Shown: piece after piece, positions 35,235 to 42,692 of the stretch | Layout of the letters: each line of letters starts with the position of its first letter | Position numbering within the stretch: the stretch's first letter is position 1 | Source of the DNA: an uncultured Selenomonadales bacterium | Lineage (GTDB): Bacteria > Bacillota > Negativicutes > Acidaminococcales > Acidaminococcaceae | Assembly: GCA_900315345.1 (NCBI GenBank) | Contig: OMYP01000006.1 | Coordinates: forward strand, 1-64,000 | DNA length: 64,000 nucleotides | Direction: 5' to 3' | The notes under the pieces: model-generated | Seen by the model: the letters and a program-made list of their open reading frames with translations, nothing else | Told to the model about the DNA's origin: nothing | Database searches by the model: none | Program-made: the position numbers and the translations under genes

Positions 35235-35920
35235 ACTTCAACCGTGATGAAAAGAAGGGGCTTATCTTTTCCGTCATCTTCCATATCCTATGCTGCGGTC
35301 TGGTCGGGGTTCTTGCCCTGACGGCGTTCCATGCCGTACCGGATGAACCGATTTACGATGTGGCGCTGGTTGCCGGAGGCGGGGACGCGGCGCCGGAAAT
35401 CGCACAGCCTGAACCGGAACCGGAGCCGGAGATCGAAGAAGAGATTGTCAAGCCCCGGGAAGATGATATTGTAGAAAAGAGAGAGAAACCAATCCCTAAA
35501 AAAGTGCAGACAACGCCAAAACCTTCTGCCCGGCCTAAATATACGTCTCCCGGCGGAACGGGAAGCGGCAGCAGTGCCGGTACAGGCGGAGGAAAAGGAG
35601 GCGGCAACGGTCCCGGGATCGGACCGGCCAGTGATGCCATACAGGCTCCTGCGGTGCCCCCTAGAGTGACCCGTTCCAGGATGCCCTCTTATCCCAGTGC
35701 GGCACGCAGCAAAGGTATCACTGGAACGGCTGTAGTACGTTTTCTGGTAGGCAAAAGCGGTGGGGTAGAATCCGTGATATTGGCACGGTCCAGCGGGGAC
35801 GCCTCTCTGGATCAGGCAGCTTTAAGCGCGGCCGGCGGTTTCCGGTTCAAGCCTGGCCTGGACGGCTATGGGCGACCTATCCGCTGTTATGCGTACCAGC
35901 CTTTTGCGTTCAGATTATAA
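35231..35920 (+). CDS. tonB: TonB energy transducer
   Basis: The 229-residue protein has an N-terminal anchor (residues about 12-36), a periplasm-spanning Pro/Glu/Lys-rich stretch (PEPEPEPEIEEEIVKP and REKPIPKK), a Gly/Ser-rich linker (TGSGSSAGTGGGKGGG) and a C-terminal TonB_C domain (GTAVVRFLVGKSGGVESV to GFRFKPGLDGYGRP). It transmits the ExbBD proton-motive force to outer-membrane receptors. A hairpin at 36035 may terminate the operon. Confidence 0.9.
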   Translation: MNFNRDEKKGLIFSVIFHILCCGLVGVLALTAFHAVPDEPIYDVALVAGGGDAAPEIAQPEPEPEPEIEEEIVKPREDDIVEKREKPIPKKVQTTPKPSARPKYTSPGGTGSGSSAGTGGGKGGGNGPGIGPASDAIQAPAVPPRVTRSRMPSYPSAARSKGITGTAVVRFLVGKSGGVESVILARSSGDASLDQAALSAAGGFRFKPGLDGYGRPIRCYAYQPFAFRL

Positions 35921-36034
35921 TGTTTTTATAAAATATAATATGATTGCCGAATCTTGTATACAGAATATTTTTTACTTGCCAGTGATTTTTTTGCTAAACT
36001 GTTAAATCAGTTACACTATTTTTTTTGCGACATG

Positions 36035-36079
36035 TCCCTGTATATTATATAATAAATAAATACAGGGATCTTTATTTTT
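36035..36079 (+). terminator. Terminator-like hairpin after tonB
   Basis: TCCCTGTAT and ATACAGGGA are separated by a 16-nt AT-rich loop and followed by TCTTTATTTTT. Confidence 0.6.
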
Positions 36080-36132
36080 CAGGTGACCTGATATCAATAC
36101 TTTAAGGAAAGAAATGAAAAGGAGTTTGCAAC

Positions 36133-37326
36133 ATGAAAATTTCAGAACGCGCGTTAGGAATGACTACATCCCCAATCCGTCGTTTAGGGCCCTATGCCGA
36201 TGCAGCGGTTAAGGCAGGCAAAAAGATCTATCGCCTGAACATCGGGCAGCCGGACATTGCTACGTCCCCCAAGTTTATGGAAGCTATCCGTAATTTTGAC
36301 CAGAAGGTGGTTGCCTACGGGAATTCCCAGGGCGATATGAACCTGATCAAGGCAATCCAGAAATATTACGATTCCTGGAACATGCATTATGAAACGAAAA
36401 ACATTTATATTACCAACGGCGGCAGTGAAGCTTTGGAACTTGCTATCTTCAGCCTCTGCGACCCCGGTGATGAGATCCTTGTATTTGAACCTTATTATGC
36501 CAACTATACTACTTTTGCAAAACTGGCCAGCGCAAAGGTCACTGCGGTTCCTACCAGCGCGGAAGACGGTTACCGTCTTCCGGACCAGGCTACCGTTGAA
36601 AAATACATCAACGATAAGACCCGTGCTATCCTGCTGACCAACCCGGGCAACCCTACCGGTGTGGTCTATAACAAACAGGAAATGGATATGATCGCTGCGG
36701 TTGTCAAAAAATACAACATTGCCCTGATTGCCGACGAAGTGTACCGCGAGTTTGTGTATGACGGCACATATACAAGCTTTGGCACCTATAAGGATCTTGA
36801 ACAAAACCTGATCATGGTGGATTCCGTTTCCAAACGGTACAGCGCCTGCGGCGCCCGAATCGGATGTGTCATCAGCAAAAACGAAGAGCTGTGCGCCCAG
36901 TTCATGAAACTGTGCCAGGCACGTCTGTGCGCTCCTGCGGTAGAGCAGGTCGGCGCGGCAGCGTTATATGATACTCCCGCTTCCTATCTGGAAGAAGTCA
37001 ATAAAGAGTATAAGAAACGTCGGGATACCATTGCCGCCGGTCTGGCGAAGATTCCCGGTCTGGTTTCCTCACAGCCGAAGGGAGCATTTTACGTAATGGT
37101 TAAGTTCCCGGTAGACGACGCAGAAAAATTTGCCATTTGGATGTTGCAGGATTTTGAAAAGGACGGGGAAACCGTTATGATTGCCCCGGGCAACGGCTTC
37201 TATGCCACACCGGGAAAGGGTGTGGACGAAGCGCGTCTGGCTTATGTGCTGAAATGCGAAGACCTGGAACGGGCCATGGAACTGCTGGCCGCTGCGGTAA
37301 AAGAATATCCCGGCCGCAAAATCTGA
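36133..37326 (+). CDS. Class I PLP-dependent aminotransferase (aspartate aminotransferase-like)
   Basis: The 397-residue fold-type I enzyme has an ATG after AAAGGAG. Conserved features are the N-terminal IGQPDI motif, GGSEALELAI, the pocket motif TNPGNPTGVVY (Asn contacting PLP), ADEVYREFVYDG (Asp and Tyr), and the Schiff-base lysine in SVSKRYSACGARIG. The Arg of ARLAYVLK in the C-terminal domain would bind the alpha-carboxylate. It probably transaminates aspartate, alanine or another amino acid with 2-oxoglutarate. The gene is monocistronic, ended by the hairpin at 37409. Confidence 0.9.
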   Translation: MKISERALGMTTSPIRRLGPYADAAVKAGKKIYRLNIGQPDIATSPKFMEAIRNFDQKVVAYGNSQGDMNLIKAIQKYYDSWNMHYETKNIYITNGGSEALELAIFSLCDPGDEILVFEPYYANYTTFAKLASAKVTAVPTSAEDGYRLPDQATVEKYINDKTRAILLTNPGNPTGVVYNKQEMDMIAAVVKKYNIALIADEVYREFVYDGTYTSFGTYKDLEQNLIMVDSVSKRYSACGARIGCVISKNEELCAQFMKLCQARLCAPAVEQVGAAALYDTPASYLEEVNKEYKKRRDTIAAGLAKIPGLVSSQPKGAFYVMVKFPVDDAEKFAIWMLQDFEKDGETVMIAPGNGFYATPGKGVDEARLAYVLKCEDLERAMELLAAAVKEYPGRKI

Positions 37327-37408
37327 TGCAGGAATGCCTGAATCAGATAAAGCAGTATGCAGGCAGATTTCGTAACTATAGCAACTTCACAAAGTATGTA
37401 CCTGATAT

Positions 37409-37445
37409 ACAGGGCCTGTCTTGCCGGCAGCGCCCTGTTTCTTTA
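37409..37445 (+). terminator. Terminator of the aminotransferase gene
   Basis: ACAGGGC pairs with GCCCTGT around a 15-nt loop and is followed by TTCTTT. The region 37327-37666 otherwise holds the promoter at 37533 and a leader hairpin at 37579. Confidence 0.6.
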
Positions 37446-37532
37446 TGTTTTTGCGGAAGCTGAAACTGTATTGCAGGTATACAGCGGTTACAGGAAGCTA
37501 AACCGCTTACAGCCGCTGTTTTGGACTTTTAC

Positions 37533-37563
37533 TTGACTATGTCGCCGCTATATAGTGTATAGT
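37533..37563 (+). promoter_or_regulatory. MerR-type promoter 1 (upstream of the His-rich repeat protein)
   Basis: TTGACT, a 9-bp gap, CTATATAGT (37548-37556), then TATAGT at 37558-37563. The -35 to -10 spacing is 19 bp, the long spacer typical of MerR-activated promoters. The same arrangement occurs at 39177 and 51916. Confidence 0.75.
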
Positions 37564-37578
37564 AAAGCTGCATAGAAA

Positions 37579-37611
37579 AGGCGCCGTCCGGTTCTCTGAC
37601 CACAGCGCCTT
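37579..37611 (+). promoter_or_regulatory. Leader hairpin in the mRNA of the His-rich repeat protein
   Basis: AAGGCGC and GCGCCTT can pair around a 19-nt loop in the 5' leader. There is no T-run, so it is not a standard terminator; it could stabilise the mRNA. Confidence 0.45.
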
Positions 37612-37666
37612 GTGCTGGAAGTTATATATGCATTAAAGGGTTAAAAGTGACTAAGGAGGAATCATT

Positions 37667-37987
37667 ATGGCACATCCGAAATTTGAAATCCCCACCGACC
37701 CCCATGGAAAAGCACGTTATGAAAGCGCCAAACGCCATGCGGAAGCAGCCAAGAAGGCAGGAAAATCCAGCGAGGAGATCCATGCAGTATTCAAAAAGGT
37801 AATGAGCTTTAACCCGGCTACCGATCTGGACAAGATCCCCAAAGACGAAGCCCATGCCAAATACCGCAGCGCACTGATTCATGCCCAGTGGGCTAAAAAT
37901 GCTGGCAAGAGCAACGAAGAAATCCATGAGATTTTCGAAAAAGTTTTGAAGAGCACCGGAACCAGCCACTGCAAATGCGGCAAATAA
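37667..37987 (+). CDS. Small His-rich protein with two helical repeats and a CxC tail
   Basis: The 106-residue cytoplasmic protein (no signal peptide) has a perfect AAGGAGG. I do not recognise a named family. Two repeats (residues about 16-46 and 64-94) share the pattern HA-x2-AK-x-AGKS-x-EEIH-x2-F-x-KV; His24/His72 and His39/His87 align. Other histidines are at 3, 13, 63 and 101, and the tail is HCKCGK. Repeated His residues plus a CxC tail fit a metal- or tetrapyrrole-binding helical protein, but this is inference. Its promoter carries the same motif as the radical-SAM/chelatase operon and the TonB receptor, so it probably belongs to that regulon. Confidence 0.8.
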   Translation: MAHPKFEIPTDPHGKARYESAKRHAEAAKKAGKSSEEIHAVFKKVMSFNPATDLDKIPKDEAHAKYRSALIHAQWAKNAGKSNEEIHEIFEKVLKSTGTSHCKCGK

Positions 37988-38078
37988 AAAGTTCGGCGGA
38001 TTGCATGTTTGAAAACGTGAATCCGGCGGGACTCCTTCATCTTCACATGTACACAAAAAACTAAAAAAGACAGAAACA

Positions 38079-38133
38079 AAAACCTTTTTCTGTAAGTCCT
38101 TCAGGGACATTACGGAAAAAGGTTTGTTTTTTT
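38079..38133. terminator. Strong hairpin between convergent genes (bidirectional terminator)
   Basis: AAACCTTTTTC, GTAA, TCC on the left pair with GGA, TTAC, GAAAAAGGTTT on the right, with T-runs on both strands. It sits between the repeat-protein gene and the convergent regulator gene. Confidence 0.85.
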
Positions 38134-38223
38134 GCAATACTGATTGCAACAATATTGTTATGCGGGTTTGCAAATAGGTTTAACTTAAGCCGTAAGTAAG
38201 TCTGGGAATAATCCGGTAGTTTC

Positions 38224-39159
38224 TTAATGGACTGCCTGGAAAAAAACTTTTGTAACATATTGTTCGTGGTTTCTGGTGAACCAGTGGTTCTGTACAGGAA
38301 GCACGTAGACATCTCCGACCGGGTGCAGTTTATATTTTTCCAGCTGGTCCTGTATGGTCTTGCTGATGGTATTTACCTTTTCATAGAAGGTGCCGTCAAA
38401 GGTCATTTCGCAATAGAGACTTTCCGGCAGGACGGAAAGGATTATCTTTTTTTGCCGTATCTGTTTCGTTTCCGTACGGATCAGTCCGCTTTCCGTGTGT
38501 TGAGCCTCCTGTCCCTCTCCGGGGGATTCAAAATGATGATTGTGAACGGGACCCGTCAGGAAAAAGAAAAAACCCAGTGACTTATTGCTGCAATGGCCGG
38601 AAAAGAAATCTTCCCGGTCTACGATCCAGCCCTGCTGTTTTTCCAGAAGGCAGCGATTGTGCATGTTTTTATGGCTGGCCCTGGCAAACAGAACGATACG
38701 GTCTTTACCGCTGTCTTTTCCCGTAAGGGGATTGACCTTAATGTACCGGATCGGGTATGACCGGATGAACACCTGGTTTCGCAGTTCTTTTATTTCCTCC
38801 TGCAGTTTTCCGTTTATGACCGCCAGGGATTTCCGGATACGTTCGTTTGCAAGGATGGTCTCCTGGCAGCTCTGGTCTTTTCTGCGGAAAATTTCTTTCA
38901 GCTGGTCCTGCCCCCTGTTTTGCAGGTAGTGCTGGATATCGCTGATCGGGATATCCAGAGATCTGAGGTTTACAATGATCTCAAGATCAAGATATTGGGC
39001 AATAGAATAATGGCGGTACCCGTTCTCGCTGATAAAATCAGGGGAGAGGAGGTGGATCTTATCGTAGTACAGAAGACTTTGTTTGGAAATGCCGAACATG
39101 GAAGCCAGTTCCCCCGCCGTAAAATATGGGGAAGAATGGTCTTTTGAACTATTATTCAT
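38224..39159 (-). CDS. MerR-family transcriptional regulator with C-terminal effector-binding domain
   Basis: The 311-residue protein has an N-terminal MerR winged helix (YFTAGELASMFGISKQSLLY, YDKIHLLSP, GYRHYSIAQYLDLEII), a long coiled dimerisation helix (residues about 80-125), and a C-terminal domain of about 170 residues. That domain ends in a GyrI/BmrR-like pattern (FDGTFYEKVNTISKTIQD, DVYVLPVQNHW). It lacks the Cys triad of metal sensors such as MerR or CueR, so a small-molecule ligand is likely. It is divergent from the radical-SAM gene, and a MerR-type promoter lies between them. It is the obvious candidate regulator of the three matching promoters at 37533, 39177 and 51916. Confidence 0.88.
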   Translation of the reverse strand: MNNSSKDHSSPYFTAGELASMFGISKQSLLYYDKIHLLSPDFISENGYRHYSIAQYLDLEIIVNLRSLDIPISDIQHYLQNRGQDQLKEIFRRKDQSCQETILANERIRKSLAVINGKLQEEIKELRNQVFIRSYPIRYIKVNPLTGKDSGKDRIVLFARASHKNMHNRCLLEKQQGWIVDREDFFSGHCSNKSLGFFFFLTGPVHNHHFESPGEGQEAQHTESGLIRTETKQIRQKKIILSVLPESLYCEMTFDGTFYEKVNTISKTIQDQLEKYKLHPVGDVYVLPVQNHWFTRNHEQYVTKVFFQAVH

Positions 39160-39176
39160 AATTATTCCTTTTAACC

Positions 39177-39207
39177 TTGACCATACAATAACTATATAGT
39201 TTAATAT
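39177..39207 (+). promoter_or_regulatory. MerR-type promoter 2 (regulator / radical-SAM intergenic region)
   Basis: TTGACC, a 9-bp gap, CTATATAGT (39192-39200), and a -10 candidate TAATAT at 19-bp spacing. The motif is within the 12-bp perfect palindrome AACTATATAGTT. On the minus strand, TGATATAAT (39222-39230) can serve as the regulator's own extended -10, placing the operator in its leader. Confidence 0.75.
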
Positions 39208-39320
39208 AATTGTTATAATTGATTATATCACAGAACAAGTGATTGGAAAAGACAGATACCGCGGTTGAAACCGAATTTGGCTGGGCAGGACTGGAAGAAA
39301 GCAACAGCAGGGAAAGGTTT

Positions 39321-40367
39321 ATGGAACAGGAAAGCAAGGGAGTTTCCCGAAAGCCTATTATCCGTAATTTAATACTGAGTCTCACCGGAAAATGCAATTA
39401 TAAATGTGTATACTGTTATGCATCCTGCCATCCGGAGCAGGAGATGACAGTGGAAACCGCACTTCGGGCTGCAGATATAGCCGGCAGCAGCGGTCGAACC
39501 TTCATCCTGCAGTTTACCGGCGGGGAACCATTGCTGGCTTTTCCCGTTTTGAAGACTGTGACAGAGTATGTGGAACAAAAAAGATATCCGGCCATATTGC
39601 AGCTGCAGACAAATTGTTCCCTAATGACTTCGGAAACTGCCGATTACCTGAAGGAACATAACATTGCCGTGGGGGTCAGTCTGGACGGGCGTCCCCCTGT
39701 GAATGATTCCCTGCGTAAAAAGAAAGACGGAAACAGCGCTTCAGAGGCTACAATCAGGGGTATCCGGCTGCTGGCAGCAAAAAAGATCCCCATCGGTCTC
39801 ACCTGTGTAGTAACGGAGGCCAATGTGAAATCACTTCCGGGAATTGTCCAGATGGCTTTTTATCTGGGAAATGTTCGGCAGATCGGCTTTGACCTGCTGC
39901 GCTGCCAGGGTAGGGGGGCTGGGCTGGAGCCTGCTTCCCCGGAAGAAGTGTCCCAGGCTATGGAAACCTGTTACCTGATGGCGGAAAAGCTGGAAAAAGC
40001 TACCGGAATCCATATACGGTTTTCCCAGCTGGAAAAGATACGTAAGGTAGCATCGGGAAAAGCCTGCCCGTTCGGTCAGTGTTATGCCATGCACGGAGAA
40101 GAAGCTTACGTGACTTCGGATGGTAAAATCTACGCCTGCTCGTCCCTTGTAGGAAAGGAAACCTATTTATTGGGGGATGTATGGAGTGGCATGGATCCGG
40201 AAAAGACTTTTCTTGTGGGTAAAAAGATTGAAGAGGCGATGAAAGCCTGCCGCTATTGTCCACAGTTATGTGTCTGTGGCGGGGGATGCTTTACCCGATG
40301 GCAGGGTCGCCACGGGAAAGCGGAAGAAGAATGCGCCATGCAGCAGGTCTTTGCGAAATATATTTAA
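39321..40367 (+). CDS. Radical SAM/SPASM protein of unknown substrate
   Basis: The protein is 348 residues from ATG 39321, chosen because it has GGGAAAGG upstream and leaves a typical short N-terminus; a TTG at 39243 in the same frame would add 26 residues. The radical-SAM cluster motif is CNYKCVYC, followed by FTGGEPLLAF. The C-terminal SPASM region has CPFGQCYAMHG, YVTSDGKIYACSS and a dense CRYCPQLCVCGGGC segment for auxiliary clusters. Relatives modify peptides or act as anaerobic maturases. No precursor peptide is evident, although the small His-rich protein is under a matching promoter. It heads the chelatase operon. Confidence 0.88.
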   Translation: MEQESKGVSRKPIIRNLILSLTGKCNYKCVYCYASCHPEQEMTVETALRAADIAGSSGRTFILQFTGGEPLLAFPVLKTVTEYVEQKRYPAILQLQTNCSLMTSETADYLKEHNIAVGVSLDGRPPVNDSLRKKKDGNSASEATIRGIRLLAAKKIPIGLTCVVTEANVKSLPGIVQMAFYLGNVRQIGFDLLRCQGRGAGLEPASPEEVSQAMETCYLMAEKLEKATGIHIRFSQLEKIRKVASGKACPFGQCYAMHGEEAYVTSDGKIYACSSLVGKETYLLGDVWSGMDPEKTFLVGKKIEEAMKACRYCPQLCVCGGGCFTRWQGRHGKAEEECAMQQVFAKYI

Positions 40368-40449
40368 GGAAACACTGATTAAGTGAGTCAGTACGATTGC
40401 TGCAGAGGCAGATTCTTTTCCATAAGATGAGAAAAAATGAAGGTGTCGG

Positions 40450-41556
40450 ATGATGTGTCTTTACAATAGAAATAATTTTCCAACGCACTATTGGTCAGTT
40501 GCTTTTGTAAGCGTAGCGTTATTTTTTCTTGTTGCTGTAACAGGCTGCGGAAAGGGAACTGCTTCTGGAGAAAACGAGAAAGGGGCTCCCGGTAAAACAG
40601 TCACAACAGTCAAGGAGAAATCCGGAAGTATTAAGGAAGTAAATGCACAGAAAGAAAATAATCAGGGGAAAAGTTCTTATTCTGTGAAAGATGACGCGGG
40701 GCGGACCGTTGTTTTAAAAGAAAAACCAAAGCGGATCGTTTCCATTACTTACGGTACGGATGAAATACTGAAGGTGCTGGCAGGGCCGGAGCGTATCGCG
40801 GCATACAGCCGTCATGCGGGCGACCCGGAAATTTCGTTTCTCAGCGAAGCCGATGTAAAACGGGTTGGCAAAAAAGTAGAATATAATTCGGAAGCCATCT
40901 ATGCTCTCCATCCGGATCTTGTTGTAGTTTCCACATCTACCGGGGCAGACGTGCTCCAGACACTGGAAAGCATGGGTATGACGGTTTATGTGGCCATGAG
41001 TCCGAAAACCTATCCGGAAATGAAACAGAAGGTCCGTAACCTGGGGCTGGCGGCCGGGGAACCGGAAAAGACAGAAGCATTGCTGAAACGGATGGATACG
41101 CGTATGGGGGCTTTGGAAAAACGGTTACAGGCCCTGCCGGATGAAAAGCGAAAGACTGCTGTTGCATTTACTATGACAGGACCCATGGGCCGCAAAGGGG
41201 AACTGTTTGATTCCATGCTGAACCTGGCCCATGTGATCAACGGGGCGGCTACTGTCCATCCTCTGGGCGTCAAAGGCCAGATCAGCAAAGAACAGGTAGT
41301 GCAGGTAAATCCGGATATTTTCCTGTTGCCTACCTGGAATTATGATAAGCATTCAGACCCGGAAAAGTTTGCCCGGGAGCTTAAGGAAGACCCGGCCTTT
41401 CAAAATGTAAAAGCGGTTAAGAATAATCAGCTGGTATATATTTCAGACCGCTATCGTTTTGTGGCCAGCCATCATATGGTAGATGCGGTGGAGAATATTG
41501 CCTATGCAGTGTATCCGGAGCTTTTCCCCGAGGGAAAGCCAAAAGATCAGGAATAA
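40450..41556 (+). CDS. ABC transporter substrate-binding lipoprotein (Fe-siderophore/heme/B12 type), 1
   Basis: The 368-residue protein has a lipoprotein signal (hydrophobic segment then LVAVTGC, Cys near residue 33) and a low-complexity linker. The periplasmic-binding fold (BtuF/FhuD type) starts at SYSVKDDAGRTVVLKEKPKR, with IVSITYGTDEIL and HPDLVVVSTST following. This family binds siderophores, heme or corrinoids. It is followed after 15 bp by a FecCD-type permease. Three further proteins of the same family lie at 54179, 55458 and 60159. Confidence 0.9.
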   Translation: MMCLYNRNNFPTHYWSVAFVSVALFFLVAVTGCGKGTASGENEKGAPGKTVTTVKEKSGSIKEVNAQKENNQGKSSYSVKDDAGRTVVLKEKPKRIVSITYGTDEILKVLAGPERIAAYSRHAGDPEISFLSEADVKRVGKKVEYNSEAIYALHPDLVVVSTSTGADVLQTLESMGMTVYVAMSPKTYPEMKQKVRNLGLAAGEPEKTEALLKRMDTRMGALEKRLQALPDEKRKTAVAFTMTGPMGRKGELFDSMLNLAHVINGAATVHPLGVKGQISKEQVVQVNPDIFLLPTWNYDKHSDPEKFARELKEDPAFQNVKAVKNNQLVYISDRYRFVASHHMVDAVENIAYAVYPELFPEGKPKDQE

Positions 41557-41571
41557 CAGGAGGGGGTTCCT

Positions 41572-42600
41572 TTGATTAAAAACAAACGGGCGGCCCTGTT
41601 GGGGCTGGTGATCCTGCTGATATGTGTAACGGCGGTTTCCCTGACCTTCGGTCAGATTGCGGTGCCGGTAAAAAATACCCTGGCAGTAGTCTGCCATCAG
41701 ATGGGGCTTCCCTGTTTCAGCGAAAATGATTTTACTCAGGAACAGCTGGCCGTTATCTGGTTTATCCGCATGCCCCGTATGTTAGTGGGGGTGCTTGTAG
41801 GAGGTGCCTTGGGAATGTCCGGGGCGGTAATGCAGGGCATCTTCAGCAACCCTCTGGCAGACCCGGGCATCATCGGCATTTCCGCAGGTGCGGCTACCGG
41901 TGCGGTTCTTGCCATAGCTACCGGCTTTGCTACCCAGAGCATGTTTACCATGCCGGCCTTTGCTTTTTGTGGGAGCCTTTGTGCTGTGGCGCTGACGGTA
42001 TTCCTGGCCATGCGCAATGGTAAGATTCCGGTGATGACCCTTCTTCTGGCCGGGGTTGCCGTAGGTATGCTGCTGGGGGCTGTTACCTCGGGTATCCTGA
42101 CTTTTATGAACGAACAGAAGCTGCAACAGTATCTGTTCTGGATGGTGGGAGGCCTGGATTACCGGCGCTGGGAACATGTGTATCTGGCCGTCGGTCCCAT
42201 CGCTTTCGGCATCTTTATCATGATCCTGCTGGCCCGCCACCTGAATATCCTTGTACTGGGCGAAACGGAAGCCCGGGCTGTAGGCATGCCGGTGGCTTAC
42301 TTCCGCATGGGATTGCTGCTGGTAGCCTCCATGACTACGGCAACCTCCGTATGTGTTAGCGGTAATATCGGCTTTGTAGGCCTGGTGATGCCCCATATGA
42401 TGCGCATGCTGTTAGGTCCGGACCATCGTGTGCTGCTTCCTGCCAGCGCGCTGGGGGGCGCCCTGTTCCTGGTGATCTGCGATTCCCTGGGCCGCGTGGT
42501 ATTGGCCCCGGCAGAGGTACGGGTCGGCATCATGACAGCCTTACTGGGCACGCCTTACTTTTTGTACCTGCTGCGGAAGATGCAGAAGGAAAAATTATAA
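41572..42600 (+). CDS. FecCD-family ABC transporter permease (Fe/heme/B12 type)
   Basis: The 342-residue protein has a TTG start after AGGAGGGGG. It has about ten membrane helices and family signatures IRMPRMLVGVLVGGALGMSG, MQGIFSNPLADPGIIGIS, VSGNIGFVGLVMPHMMRML and the coupling-helix region PAEVRVGIMTALLGTPYFLYL. It would form the channel for the substrate delivered by the adjacent lipoprotein. The expected ATPase (FecE/BtuD-type) is not in the window, which is unusual for this family. It is directly upstream of the CobN-like gene. Confidence 0.92.
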   Translation: MIKNKRAALLGLVILLICVTAVSLTFGQIAVPVKNTLAVVCHQMGLPCFSENDFTQEQLAVIWFIRMPRMLVGVLVGGALGMSGAVMQGIFSNPLADPGIIGISAGAATGAVLAIATGFATQSMFTMPAFAFCGSLCAVALTVFLAMRNGKIPVMTLLLAGVAVGMLLGAVTSGILTFMNEQKLQQYLFWMVGGLDYRRWEHVYLAVGPIAFGIFIMILLARHLNILVLGETEARAVGMPVAYFRMGLLLVASMTTATSVCVSGNIGFVGLVMPHMMRMLLGPDHRVLLPASALGGALFLVICDSLGRVVLAPAEVRVGIMTALLGTPYFLYLLRKMQKEKL

Positions 42601-42692
42601 CAGTCGTTGTGGTTTGCAAATTCCGGCGGCCAGCATTCAAATCAGTAAATTCTTACATAACTGTATGATTATATCGATGTGGGAGAGGTATT

